The position numbers and the translations under genes were made by a program. The notes under the pieces were generated by a model, which saw only the letters and a program-made list of their open reading frames with translations, did not search any database and was not told the DNA's origin. From assembly GCA_029003555.1 (NCBI GenBank), contig JAQYCE010000034.1, positions 1 to 34,169 of the forward strand: a DNA stretch of 34,169 nucleotides. Direction: 5' to 3'. Below, piece after piece: positions 1 to 9,014 of this stretch. This DNA is from Bacillota bacterium. Lineage in GTDB: Bacteria > Bacillota > Clostridia > Tissierellales > Peptoniphilaceae. Positions within the stretch are counted from its first letter, which is position 1. Each line of letters opens with the position of its first letter.

Positions 1-50
1 CAAACAAGAGATGTGTTCCTTTTTTCCGTCTTCTGGTAGAATGTACGTAG

Positions 51-116
51 CTCATGAATACCTCCCAATGTTATCTTGTGTCAGATTCATTGTAACAGAG
101 TATTCATGAGTTTTTT
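51..116 (+). terminator. Long-range hairpin followed by T6 (probable terminator of an upstream gene outside the window)
   Basis: Perfect 11-bp inverted repeat ctcatgaatac (51-61) / gtattcatgag (100-110), then TTTTTT. The 38-nt loop contains an inner CAATG/CATTG pair. Confidence 0.5.
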
Positions 117-252
117 GTTGCATTTTATTCTACAACTCGCCACCGGCCGGATTGATGCCTGTCTTTCCTGAAAGGCTATTTAACAATCCATATGCCGCTT
201 AAAAATGCAATTCATATAAATTATTAAAGCAATCAATGAGGAAAAGGATTCC

Positions 253-281
253 TTGACTTATTCATTATACTGATATACTAT
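253..281 (+). promoter_or_regulatory. Putative sigma-A type promoter for the small secreted protein gene
   Basis: TTGACT (253-258), 17-nt spacer, TACTAT (276-281) in AT-rich intergenic DNA. Confidence 0.4.
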
Positions 282-429
282 TAATATAAAGAAAAGTAAA
301 ATTTTAAGGATAATGAAATGACCATCGAAGAATGCGTTTAGCATCGGTACATGAAATGACCATTTAGATCTCTTTTTTGAATAGTTTGATTGAGTACTTT
401 TTCTGTTCTTTTTTATTGAAGGGAGATAT

Positions 430-813
430 ATGATGAAACGAATTTTAGCTCTAATGCTCGCCCTCTTTTTGATGATTCCTACTTTCTCTTATGCAAAATC
501 CGTTAGTATTGTTGATCCATCTCTCAATTCAGTGGTTCATACTGTTATTTATTATGGTGAATGTTGGAATGATAGGATAAATACTGTATATAAAGGACCA
601 TTGACCACGCCAACAGGTATTAAAGAAATCACCAAAACAAAGGGTCCTCCAGTTATTGATTCCCGTACTGGCGAGATTCTTCAGTGGGTCATCGCAATAT
701 ATATTTATACAGACAAATATAACAATGTTTATATCCCTTACTATCATCCCAGCATCCCTAAATATCAGCTGATTGAAGAATATGGCGACTTTGGTCCTTG
801 CCCAGTCAATTAA
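430..813 (+). CDS. Small secreted protein of unknown function (127 aa)
   Basis: ORF with N-terminal signal peptide (MMKRILALMLALFLMIPTFSYA); GGGAG upstream; start is 430 or 433. Confidence 0.7.
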   Translation: MMKRILALMLALFLMIPTFSYAKSVSIVDPSLNSVVHTVIYYGECWNDRINTVYKGPLTTPTGIKEITKTKGPPVIDSRTGEILQWVIAIYIYTDKYNNVYIPYYHPSIPKYQLIEEYGDFGPCPVN

Positions 814-830
814 TCAAGAATGGAGTTAGC

Positions 831-1199
831 ATGAAAAAAATAATTGCATTTCTCCTCTGTTTCGTATTTCTTTTAACAGCATGTGGAAGAGGCCAACATA
901 AAAGTGAAAATTTCAAAGTATATGGTCATCTTTTGTTCGATGAAAACGGAGATGTATATGTCAGGGGGCGGGCCGCAGCTCTGTTGAAGGAGGGCGCTGA
1001 TGATGTGACCATCACTTTCTTTCTACAGCTTCCTGAAGAAGATCGTTTCGAGTTGGGCTCTATCCATTTTGAAAACATGGATTATGGTGAAATTAAAAAA
1101 ATCGACCTTAAGGTGAACCAGGCGATAGAAGATCATAAGGTAAAGGAAAAGGAATCGGTCAGCTTAGGAAAAATGTTAGTTACCTATGAAGTAAAATAA
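831..1199 (+). CDS. Small putative lipoprotein of unknown function
   Basis: Start moved from 798 to ATG 831 (MKKIIAFLLCFVFLLTACGRG: signal plus lipobox LTAC); TGGAG just upstream. Confidence 0.75.
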   Translation: MKKIIAFLLCFVFLLTACGRGQHKSENFKVYGHLLFDENGDVYVRGRAAALLKEGADDVTITFFLQLPEEDRFELGSIHFENMDYGEIKKIDLKVNQAIEDHKVKEKESVSLGKMLVTYEVK

Positions 1200-1264
1200 T
1201 GCTTAGATTTTTCCCTCCTCTAACCAAGAAAAGATTTTTCTCAGCAGAACCAAGGACTGTATCG

Positions 1265-1302
1265 ATGGCCACTTTTCTCTAAATGGAGAGTGGCCATTTT
1301 TT
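1265..1302 (+). terminator. Rho-independent terminator after the lipoprotein gene
   Basis: atggccact (1265-1273) / agtggccat (1289-1297) followed by a T-tract. Confidence 0.75.
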
Positions 1303-1484
1303 ACTGTTCCTTTTACAGACCAATTATTTTTGATAGGACCTCCAAAAGAGAAGGGTTCCGATAAATATATCCGCTGAAATATGATAAAATGCTCTTACTA
1401 TGAAATGCCGAATTTTAACCATTTTTCCGCCAGTCCGGCTTAAAAAATCAGGTCGGCTGACGGCAAAACTTTTTGGAGGACATT

Positions 1485-4382
1485 TTGCATAAATCAATCG
1501 GAAAAACGATCGCAAACAGCCTGGGGATTTTCTTCGTCTCCCTTCTGATCTTCTTGGGCATCCTTGGCGGCTACCTAGCCGGTTCCATGCTCCTCATCGC
1601 CTCTGAAGCTCCTGAAGTGGATTCCAAGGAACTCCTTTCCGGCTTGACCGAATCGTCCAAAATTGTCGACCAGGATGGGAAGCTCATCAAGCAAATTGAA
1701 ACGGCCGAATTCCGCAAGGTCATCCCCTATGACAAGATTCCGGAGGACCTGGTCAACGCCTTCGTCTCTGCGGAAGACAAGCGTTTTTGGACCCATAATG
1801 GGGTTGACCTCCTCGGCATTGCCGCTGCCTTGAAGGATTTGATGAGTTCCGGCGGTCTTCGCGGGGCTTCAACCATCACCATGCAGCTGGCCCGGAATGT
1901 CTATTTGAATTATGACGTCAACTGGACCCGGAAGATCCAGGAAATGTACCTGGCCCTCCAGATGGAAGAGGCCCTCAGTTCCCGCCTGGGCAAGGAAGAA
2001 GCCAAGAAGAAGATCATGGAAAGCTATCTCAACCGGATTTTCTTCGGCCAACAGGCCTATGGGGTCGAGGCTGCGGCGGAGGTCTACTTCTCCAAGCCCG
2101 CCATTGAATTGGACCTCCCCCAATGCGCCACCCTGGCCTCTGTTGTCCCTGCCCCCTCCCACTACTCCCTCTATTCCACCTACCGTCCTTCCCAGGTGAC
2201 CGATGAAAGGGTTCTGGGCGAGACCACCATCAATGGGGAGCGTTATGTCTGCGTCTACAATGCCCCCGCCTATGAGCGGTCCAAGTACGTCCTTAAAGAA
2301 ATGCTGGCCAACGGCTACATCACCGAAGACCAATATGAGAAGGCCTCCAAGGTGGATGTGGCGGAGACCATCAAACCGGTAACCAAGCAGATGGAGGCCT
2401 CCACCTCCTATTTCACCGACCTCATCCGCGACCAAGCCATCCAAATTCTTATGGACCAGGGCAACATTTCAGAGGAAGAAGCCAAGAACAAGCTCTTCTA
2501 CGGTGGCCTCTCCATCACCTCAACCATCGACCTGGCCCTCCAGGAGAAGCTCCAACAATCCATCTCCTCCATCAACACGACTGTCAACCAAACGGCCGGT
2601 GGCTCTTCCCGGAACTTCCGCCTCAACCTCAACTACGACCGCTGGGGCAATGTCCTCAACGCCAATGGAACCATCATCTACTTCAAAAAAGAAAACCTCA
2701 TGGATGACCAGGGCCGGGTGGTCCTGCCTCCAAAGACTTTCACCCAGGAGGAGGACGGGTCTTTGACCATCCAGCCGGGCAGGGTCCGGGCCTACAAGGG
2801 ATCCCTGGATATCACCAACTTCTACACCTGGGATGAAAATGATGTCTTCCGGACCCACCAGGTGGGATCTATCGCCATCGGCGAGGACTATGTTTCCAAG
2901 GACCAGGACGGAACCATCCATATTTCGGCCGACTATTTTAAGACCAGCGAGAATCAGCTCTATTCCATCCGAGAGGACGGAGCTCTGGTCATCAATGCCG
3001 ACCACTACACCTATGATGAAGTAGGCGTCAAGCAACCACAAACAGCGGTGACGGTCCTTGATACCAAGACCGGTGAAGTCCGGGCCATCATCGGCGGGCG
3101 GGAGGATGATAACAGCAACTTCGTCAACCGGGCCTACGGCCTCCCCCGGTCCCCCGGCTCCTCCATCAAGCCCATTGCGGAGTACACGGCTGCCCTTGCC
3201 CAGGGCTATAACCAAGCCTCCCCCATGGACGATGTCCCCATCTCCATGGTGGACGGTAAACCCTGGCCTTCCAACAACAATGGACGCTACCAGGGGATCG
3301 TCTACATGAAGAAGGCGGTTTCCGAATCCCTTAACCCCCCTGCTGTCCGCTGGTTGGACAAGGTGGGCATGAAAGCCACCAAGGATGCCCTAACCCGCTA
3401 CGGGATTATCAACAAGGACCACCGGGACCGGGACCACTTTATTGAAGAAAGCGAGTCCATTGGCGGGGCTAATGATGAGAACCTCTCCCTGGCTTTAGGG
3501 GCCATGACCCGGGGACTGACCACCCTGGATATGGCCAACGCCTACCAGGCCATCGGCAACAACGGGAAGCGGATACCCGCCCTGGCCATCTCCAAGATTG
3601 TGGATAACACCGGGAAGGTTTACTTTGAAAATAAACATCCCGAAACCGAAGTCCTCAATCCCCAGGTCAACTACCAACTCCTGGATATGCTCCTGGCGGC
3701 ATCCAAGCAGTCCTGGATCAACCCCAGCATCTACATCCGGGGGCTTGACCAGGGAGCCAAGACCGGGACGACCAACGACAATAAGGACTTCTGGTGCTGC
3801 ATCACCAACCCCTATTACACCACCTCTGTCTGGGTGGGCATGGACAATGCCCAAATGTCCATGGCCTCCAATTCCGCCAACGGGGTCACCATCTATGGAA
3901 GAGTGGCCAAGATCCTCATGGAGGACAAGGAACCGATGAAATTTGAAAAACCCGAGGGGGTCTATCCCACTTACCTCTGTGCGGCTTCCGGTCTCAAGCC
4001 GGGTTCCTACTGCAAACATGATGACCGCCATCCCATCATCCAGGTCCTCTGTTCCAAGGAAACCGAACCCAAGGATGTTTGTGATATCCATGTATCTCGT
4101 CTAGTCGATACCCGGAACCTCCTCCTGGCTACTTCCAAGACACCTGAAGAGGTCAAGGGCTACTGGGTCTTCACTCAAAGAAAAGAACCCTATGATCCTC
4201 AAAAATTCAATGGAATTACTCCGGAAGACTGGCGGTCGGAACTGCCTACCATCTATTCAGATCTGGGTCCCGTCGAACCCAAATCCTCCGACTCGGCCGA
4301 GAAGGAGGAAAGTAAGCCCCCTGAAGATGCGCCCGGAGAAGCCGTCAACCAACGACAGGGCGGCCAGGCCGGGGCAGAATAA
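1485..4382 (+). CDS. Class A penicillin-binding protein (transglycosylase/transpeptidase)
   Basis: GT51 motifs (EDKRFWTHNGVD, GASTITMQLARN) and transpeptidase motifs SSIK, SLN, KTGTT. TTG at 1485 preferred because GGAGGA lies at 1475-1480; the ORF track starts at an upstream TTG (1473). Confidence 0.95.
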   Translation: MHKSIGKTIANSLGIFFVSLLIFLGILGGYLAGSMLLIASEAPEVDSKELLSGLTESSKIVDQDGKLIKQIETAEFRKVIPYDKIPEDLVNAFVSAEDKRFWTHNGVDLLGIAAALKDLMSSGGLRGASTITMQLARNVYLNYDVNWTRKIQEMYLALQMEEALSSRLGKEEAKKKIMESYLNRIFFGQQAYGVEAAAEVYFSKPAIELDLPQCATLASVVPAPSHYSLYSTYRPSQVTDERVLGETTINGERYVCVYNAPAYERSKYVLKEMLANGYITEDQYEKASKVDVAETIKPVTKQMEASTSYFTDLIRDQAIQILMDQGNISEEEAKNKLFYGGLSITSTIDLALQEKLQQSISSINTTVNQTAGGSSRNFRLNLNYDRWGNVLNANGTIIYFKKENLMDDQGRVVLPPKTFTQEEDGSLTIQPGRVRAYKGSLDITNFYTWDENDVFRTHQVGSIAIGEDYVSKDQDGTIHISADYFKTSENQLYSIREDGALVINADHYTYDEVGVKQPQTAVTVLDTKTGEVRAIIGGREDDNSNFVNRAYGLPRSPGSSIKPIAEYTAALAQGYNQASPMDDVPISMVDGKPWPSNNNGRYQGIVYMKKAVSESLNPPAVRWLDKVGMKATKDALTRYGIINKDHRDRDHFIEESESIGGANDENLSLALGAMTRGLTTLDMANAYQAIGNNGKRIPALAISKIVDNTGKVYFENKHPETEVLNPQVNYQLLDMLLAASKQSWINPSIYIRGLDQGAKTGTTNDNKDFWCCITNPYYTTSVWVGMDNAQMSMASNSANGVTIYGRVAKILMEDKEPMKFEKPEGVYPTYLCAASGLKPGSYCKHDDRHPIIQVLCSKETEPKDVCDIHVSRLVDTRNLLLATSKTPEEVKGYWVFTQRKEPYDPQKFNGITPEDWRSELPTIYSDLGPVEPKSSDSAEKEESKPPEDAPGEAVNQRQGGQAGAE

Positions 4383-4394
4383 GAATGAGATAAA

Positions 4395-4421
4395 AGACCA
4401 GCCTCCAGATGAGGCTGGTCT
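4395..4421 (+). terminator. Strong hairpin between the PBP gene and the response regulator gene (terminator or attenuator)
   Basis: Perfect 11-bp stem agaccagcctc/gaggctggtct with 5-nt loop; no clear T-tract follows. Confidence 0.5.
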
Positions 4422-4453
4422 CTCTACATAACGGAAAACGAAAGGAAGGGACC

Positions 4454-5152
4454 ATGGCAAAAATCCTGATCTGTGAAGATGAACGCTCCATCTTGAATAT
4501 TGAAAGAGCCTACCTGGAAAAGGAAGGCTATGAGGTAACTACTTCCACCGACGGCAAGGAAGGCTTGGCCCTCTACCGGAAGGTCCAACCGGACCTGGTC
4601 GTCCTGGACCTCATGCTCCCGGGCCTGTCCGGCGAGGACTTCCTCAAGGAGATCCGCCGGGAGACCCAGACCCCTGTCATCATCGTCTCGGCAAAAACCG
4701 ATGTGTCCAACCGGATCGGTAACCTCCGGGAGGGGGCTGATGACTACATGACCAAGCCCTTTTCCGCCAGGGAGCTGGTGGAAAGGGTCAAGGCCATCCT
4801 CCGCCGGGTCTCAAGCTCGGAGGAAAGCTCTACCACCCTCCTCTCCGGCGATGGCCGGGTGGAGATGGACCTGGAATCCATGCGAACCTACAAGGACAGG
4901 GAGGAAATTCACCTGACCAAAAATGAATTCCTCATCCTCCAAACCCTCCTCTCCCACCCCAAAAAGATCTTCACCCGGGACGAAATTATTGAAGTGACCT
5001 TTGGCATGGACTATGAGGCCTATGACCGGGCCATCGACACCCACATCAAAAACATTCGCCAGAAAATTGAGGACGATCCTAAAAATCCGGAATACATTCA
5101 AACGGTCTATGGCGTGGGTTACCGTGCCGGCAGTCCGGCTAAGGAATCATGA
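4454..5152 (+). CDS. OmpR/PhoB-family response regulator
   Basis: Starts MAKILICEDERSILN; receiver-domain D and K motifs (DLVVLDLMLPG, MTKPFSARELVERV); C-terminal winged helix. Start moved from 4409 to ATG 4454. Confidence 0.95.
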   Translation: MAKILICEDERSILNIERAYLEKEGYEVTTSTDGKEGLALYRKVQPDLVVLDLMLPGLSGEDFLKEIRRETQTPVIIVSAKTDVSNRIGNLREGADDYMTKPFSARELVERVKAILRRVSSSEESSTTLLSGDGRVEMDLESMRTYKDREEIHLTKNEFLILQTLLSHPKKIFTRDEIIEVTFGMDYEAYDRAIDTHIKNIRQKIEDDPKNPEYIQTVYGVGYRAGSPAKES

Positions 5153-6498
5153 GACTCCGAACCCGGTTGGCCATCCAAGTCCTCCTCTTCATGACGGTGG
5201 GGGTCTTGGTCATTGCCGGCGTCCTGGTTTTCTCCTTTACGGATTCCTTTGACCGACTCCTGGTCCATGTGGAAGAGGAAAGGATCCAAAGGGTGGTCGA
5301 AGATGTGTCCGATATTGTCCGCCAAGAGGGCTTTTCCTTCCGGGAGGATTCTTGGCGGGAAAAATTGGCCGCCTATGCCAAGAATTCCAATATCAATATC
5401 TCCATTATGGATGAGTCCTCACGGATCCAGGCAAGCTATGAGGGGCTGGTCGAGCATGAGGACCAGGACCTCCAGGTTGCCCGCTACCTCCTGGTGGACA
5501 ATGACCAGAACCAGATCGGGACCCTCCTGGTCACCCATGACCTCAACAACCCCATCTATGAAAGCCTCCAAAACCGCTTTGTGACCGGGGCCCTGAGCTC
5601 GCTGGCCTTCCTGGTCCTGGCTTATTTTGTCGGGGCCTTCTTCTTGACCGGCCGCTTTTCTCGCCGGATCACCGAGCCCATTGAAATCCTCTCCAAACAA
5701 ACCTCCCGGATTGCTCGGGGAGACTACGACTTGGACCCGGTTCCTTCCAAGGTTCCGGAAATTCAGAACCTCTCCTCCAACCTCAACTACCTGGCCTCCA
5801 GCCTGAAAAACCAGGACAAGACCCGACTGGACTATGCCCAGGATATTGCCCATGAGCTCCGGACCCCCCTCACCAACCTTTCTTTGGAGTTGGAAGCCCT
5901 GGAAGACGGGGTCATGGATTGGGACGAGGAGGTCCTAAAAGGCCTCCAAGCCAATGTCAACCAGCTCTCCTCCATTGTCGTCGGCCTCCGGGAATCCTTC
6001 GATGATGCCTCCTCCGAGAACCGCCTGGCCTTCGAAGCCACCAACCTCACCCTCCTGACCGACCAGGTTCTGGATTCCTTTGAAGGGGCTATCCAGAAAA
6101 AGGGTGGGAACCTGATCCGTGTCCTGGACCCTATGATCAAGATCGATACCGACCGTCGGCTCTACCGCCAGATCCTGGGTAACCTCCTTTCCAATGCCAT
6201 CAAGGCCATTGACCGGGGAGGAAAGATCCGGGTCAGTTTGAACCAGGCAAAAAACACCATCTATTTGACGGTGACGGATAACGGGGTGGGCATTTCCAAG
6301 GCGGACCAGGCCCATCTCTTTGAACGTTTCTACCGGGTGGAATCCTCCCGAAATAAAAAAATGGGTGGGTCAGGCCTAGGCCTTTCCATCACCCAAAATT
6401 TTGTCCACCAGCTGGGCGGACAGATTGAAGTCACCTCCCGGCCCGGTCGAGGGACCAGTTTCCAGGTTATCTTTGAACAAGATCCTTTGAAAGACTAG
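5149..6498 (+). CDS. Membrane sensor histidine kinase
   Basis: ATGA overlap with the response regulator gene; TM regions, HAMP-like region, H-box DIAHELRTPLTNLS, N/G boxes (NLLSNAIKAI, DNGVGIS, GGSGLGLSI). Confidence 0.95.
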   Translation: MRLRTRLAIQVLLFMTVGVLVIAGVLVFSFTDSFDRLLVHVEEERIQRVVEDVSDIVRQEGFSFREDSWREKLAAYAKNSNINISIMDESSRIQASYEGLVEHEDQDLQVARYLLVDNDQNQIGTLLVTHDLNNPIYESLQNRFVTGALSSLAFLVLAYFVGAFFLTGRFSRRITEPIEILSKQTSRIARGDYDLDPVPSKVPEIQNLSSNLNYLASSLKNQDKTRLDYAQDIAHELRTPLTNLSLELEALEDGVMDWDEEVLKGLQANVNQLSSIVVGLRESFDDASSENRLAFEATNLTLLTDQVLDSFEGAIQKKGGNLIRVLDPMIKIDTDRRLYRQILGNLLSNAIKAIDRGGKIRVSLNQAKNTIYLTVTDNGVGISKADQAHLFERFYRVESSRNKKMGGSGLGLSITQNFVHQLGGQIEVTSRPGRGTSFQVIFEQDPLKD

Positions 6499-7444
6499 AC
6501 AGGCGGTCCCCATAGGCGGATAGGATGTCAAACACTTCCTCCCGGGTCCCTGCCCCGTTCACTTCCTTCCGGATCTTAGCCGCCCCGAAAAAGCCTCCAA
6601 TATAACAAGGAAGCTGGGTCCTCATGATGAGGAGGGCCCCCCTCTCTCCCCTTTCCCGGATCTCCAGGTCATAATGGCGACGAACCAATTCCAGAACCCG
6701 GTCATAGGTCATGACCCGGTAGGTCCCCTTCTCAAAATACTCCTTAATCTGCCGGAAAAGGAAGGGGTGGCCCATGGCCCCTCTCCCGATGGCTATCCCG
6801 TCACAGGCGGTCACCTCCAGCATGGCCTTGGCGGCCTCCGGCGAATCCACATCCCCGTTTCCTATGACGGGGATTTTTACGTGGTCCTTGAGCTTCCGGA
6901 TGGCCTCCCAATCCGCCTTCCCCGAATACATGGCCTCCCGGGTCCGGGCGTGGAGGGTCAAGGAGGCAATCCCTTCTTCCTGGGCGATCCGCCCGATCTC
7001 CAGGTAGTTGATGTGGTCCCGGTCCCAGCCCAGACGGAACTTGATGGTAACGGGCTTGTTGGAGGCCCGGACCATGGCCCCCATGACCCGACCGGCCAGG
7101 AGGGGGTCCTTCATAAGAGCTGAGCCCTCCCCGTTCTTCACGATCTTGGGTGCGGGGCAGCCCATATTGAGGTCGACGGCCACGAAGTCCTCCCTGGGGT
7201 TAACCTGGTCCTCCACCACCTTGGCCAGGATGTCCGGCTCATGGCCGAAAAGCTGAAGGGACAGGTCCCCTTCCTCGGGATGGGTGGCCATGAGGTCTTG
7301 GGTTTTTCCGCTTCCATAGTAGAGACCCTTGGCGGAGACCATCTCCGTGACGGCGAAGTCCGCCCCTCCTTCAAAGGCCAGGCGGCGGAAGGAGAGATCG
7401 GAAACCCCGGCCAGGGGGGCCAGGCCGACCTTCTTACTTTTCAT
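6467..7444 (-). CDS. dusB: tRNA-dihydrouridine synthase
   Basis: LAPLAGVSDLSFRRLAFEGGADFAVTEMVSAKGL, LNMGCPAPKIVKNGEGSALMKDP, HARTREAMYSGKADWEAI; start set to ATG 7444 overlapping the coaX stop. Confidence 0.92.
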   Translation of the reverse strand: MKSKKVGLAPLAGVSDLSFRRLAFEGGADFAVTEMVSAKGLYYGSGKTQDLMATHPEEGDLSLQLFGHEPDILAKVVEDQVNPREDFVAVDLNMGCPAPKIVKNGEGSALMKDPLLAGRVMGAMVRASNKPVTIKFRLGWDRDHINYLEIGRIAQEEGIASLTLHARTREAMYSGKADWEAIRKLKDHVKIPVIGNGDVDSPEAAKAMLEVTACDGIAIGRGAMGHPFLFRQIKEYFEKGTYRVMTYDRVLELVRRHYDLEIRERGERGALLIMRTQLPCYIGGFFGAAKIRKEVNGAGTREEVFDILSAYGDRLSSLSKDLVQR

Positions 7445-8273
7445 TGGCCCTGGCCCGCATGGTTCTTTCATAGATGAGGCGGAGACCCTGGAGGGTCAGG
7501 TCGTGGTCGATGTATTGGGTGTAGACGGAATTGGAGGAGAGAAGGCTGGAGAAGCCGCCGGTGGCCACCACGGTCACCTCCTTGTCCCTGCCTTCCGTTT
7601 CCTTAATCTCATCAATCAGGATGGCCGTCAAATGGTCAACCAGGCCGATGTAGCCTTGAATGATCCCCACCTGCATGGCTTCGGCTGTGTTCTTCCCGAT
7701 CGCATGGTCCAGCAATTGGAGTTCCACTTTGGGGAGTTTGGCCGTCCGGGAAGTCAGACCGTCCGTGGCAATGCCCACGCCGGGAGCGATGGTCCCACCC
7801 AGGTATTCACCTTTGGAGGAGATGACATCGTGGGTAATGGCGGTCCCGATATCCACAACAATAAGGGGGCCTCCGTACTTCTCATAGCCGGCTACAGCAT
7901 TGACGATCCGGTCCGCTCCCACATCCTTAGGGTTGTCCATCCGGATGGCCATCCCGGTCCTGGTTCCTTCTCCCACGATGATGGGCTCATGCTTGAGATA
8001 GCGTCGGGACATGGTGGACATCCGGTGGTTCATCAGGGGAACCACGGAACCCAGGATGACATCCTTGAGGCAGGAGGCGGAATAGCCCCAATGGTTGAGG
8101 ATCTGCTCAATTTCAATCCCGTATTCATCCGAAGTCTTGAGGGAGTTGGACTGGAGCCGCCATTGGTGCTCAATGGTGGACCCCAAAAAGATCCCCATGG
8201 TGATGTTGGTGTTGCCCACATCCAGGGCAAGAAGGCGGGAATCCGGTACATTTTTGTTTAATACGCTCGCCAT
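7434..8273 (-). CDS. coaX: Type III pantothenate kinase
   Basis: LLALDVGNTNITMGIF, GADRIVNAVAGYEKYGGPLIVVDIGTA, GEYLGGTIAPGVG; start set to ATG 8273 (MASVLNKNV). Confidence 0.93.
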   Translation of the reverse strand: MASVLNKNVPDSRLLALDVGNTNITMGIFLGSTIEHQWRLQSNSLKTSDEYGIEIEQILNHWGYSASCLKDVILGSVVPLMNHRMSTMSRRYLKHEPIIVGEGTRTGMAIRMDNPKDVGADRIVNAVAGYEKYGGPLIVVDIGTAITHDVISSKGEYLGGTIAPGVGIATDGLTSRTAKLPKVELQLLDHAIGKNTAEAMQVGIIQGYIGLVDHLTAILIDEIKETEGRDKEVTVVATGGFSSLLSSNSVYTQYIDHDLTLQGLRLIYERTMRARANEK

Positions 8274-8298
8274 GGTAAAACAACCTTTCATCCGAGTA

Positions 8299-8333
8299 AA
8301 AAAGAAAGCCGGTCGGCCTGGGGACCGACCGGG
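8299..8333 (-). terminator. Intrinsic terminator or attenuator between the ECF S-component gene and coaX
   Basis: Minus strand CCGGTCGG(TC)CCCA(GG)CCGACCGG followed by CTTTCTTTTTT; 8-bp GC core, about 10 bp with a wobble. Confidence 0.7.
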
Positions 8334-8347
8334 AAGGTTCAAATCGA

Positions 8348-8965
8348 TTAGTGACTGGTCAAGCTAGAAGCCGTCTTGGACTTTCCGGTCTTGGCATCAT
8401 AGGCCCCCATAACCGCCAGGGCCAGGATGGCCGCGAAGACCGCTTCCGGAAGTCCGTTGGTGGCAAAGACGCCCAGGACCATGGCCCGAACCGCTTCCAT
8501 ATTTCCCCCGATCATTTCCGCCAAACGCTGTCCATAGGCCAGGTAGATTCCACCCATGACCATGGTTGTGTGAACCATGGTGCCCAGGAAGGCGGGGAAG
8601 GCATAGTGGAAGAAGGGGTTCTTGCCCTTTAACCGGTCCACCAGGAAGCCTACAAAGAGGCCGAAGAGGAGGCGGGGCAGGATGGACAGGAGGGGGTTCA
8701 TAAAGAAGGGGGTCATGAGACCGACTCCCCCCTGGAGGGCCCTGAAGAAAGAAGTCAGGCCGAAGGCTAGGCCCAGGATTCCGCCGTAGCGCCAGCCGCC
8801 GATGCAGGCCCCGATAATGACCGGGATATGCAAGGAAGTGACGGAGATGACGCCAATGTTGAAGTAGCCCAGGTGGGTGATGTCAATAACCAGGATAATC
8901 CCGATGAGGAGGCCCAGGTAGGCCAGGTTCTTTGCATTGAAAAAACGTTGATCTTTTGTGTTCAT
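8348..8965 (-). CDS. ECF transporter S component, probably pantothenate-type (PanT-like)
   Basis: Multi-TM protein with GVISVTSLHIPVIIGACIGGWRYGGILGLAFGLTSFF; adjacent to coaX. Start set to ATG 8965 preceded by GGAGG. Substrate inferred from context. Confidence 0.75.
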   Translation of the reverse strand: MNTKDQRFFNAKNLAYLGLLIGIILVIDITHLGYFNIGVISVTSLHIPVIIGACIGGWRYGGILGLAFGLTSFFRALQGGVGLMTPFFMNPLLSILPRLLFGLFVGFLVDRLKGKNPFFHYAFPAFLGTMVHTTMVMGGIYLAYGQRLAEMIGGNMEAVRAMVLGVFATNGLPEAVFAAILALAVMGAYDAKTGKSKTASSLTSH

Positions 8966-9014
8966 GAAAAACCTCCGATCCGGCTCGCTCAGGATGCCGG
9001 TCTGTTTCGAGTCA

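Noticed and set aside
1330-1470. Structured leader before the PBP gene (CCGCCAG ... CTGACGG)
   Set aside because: Stem is short with a mismatch and has no T-tract or known motif.
7329-8261. 310-aa plus-strand ORF over coaX
   Set aside because: Antisense to CoaX with strong motifs; no RBS or family similarity recognised.
8331-8350. GGTTCAAATC resembling a tRNA T-loop
   Set aside because: Flanks do not form a T-stem and there is no acceptor or anticodon arm; it lies next to the terminator hairpin.
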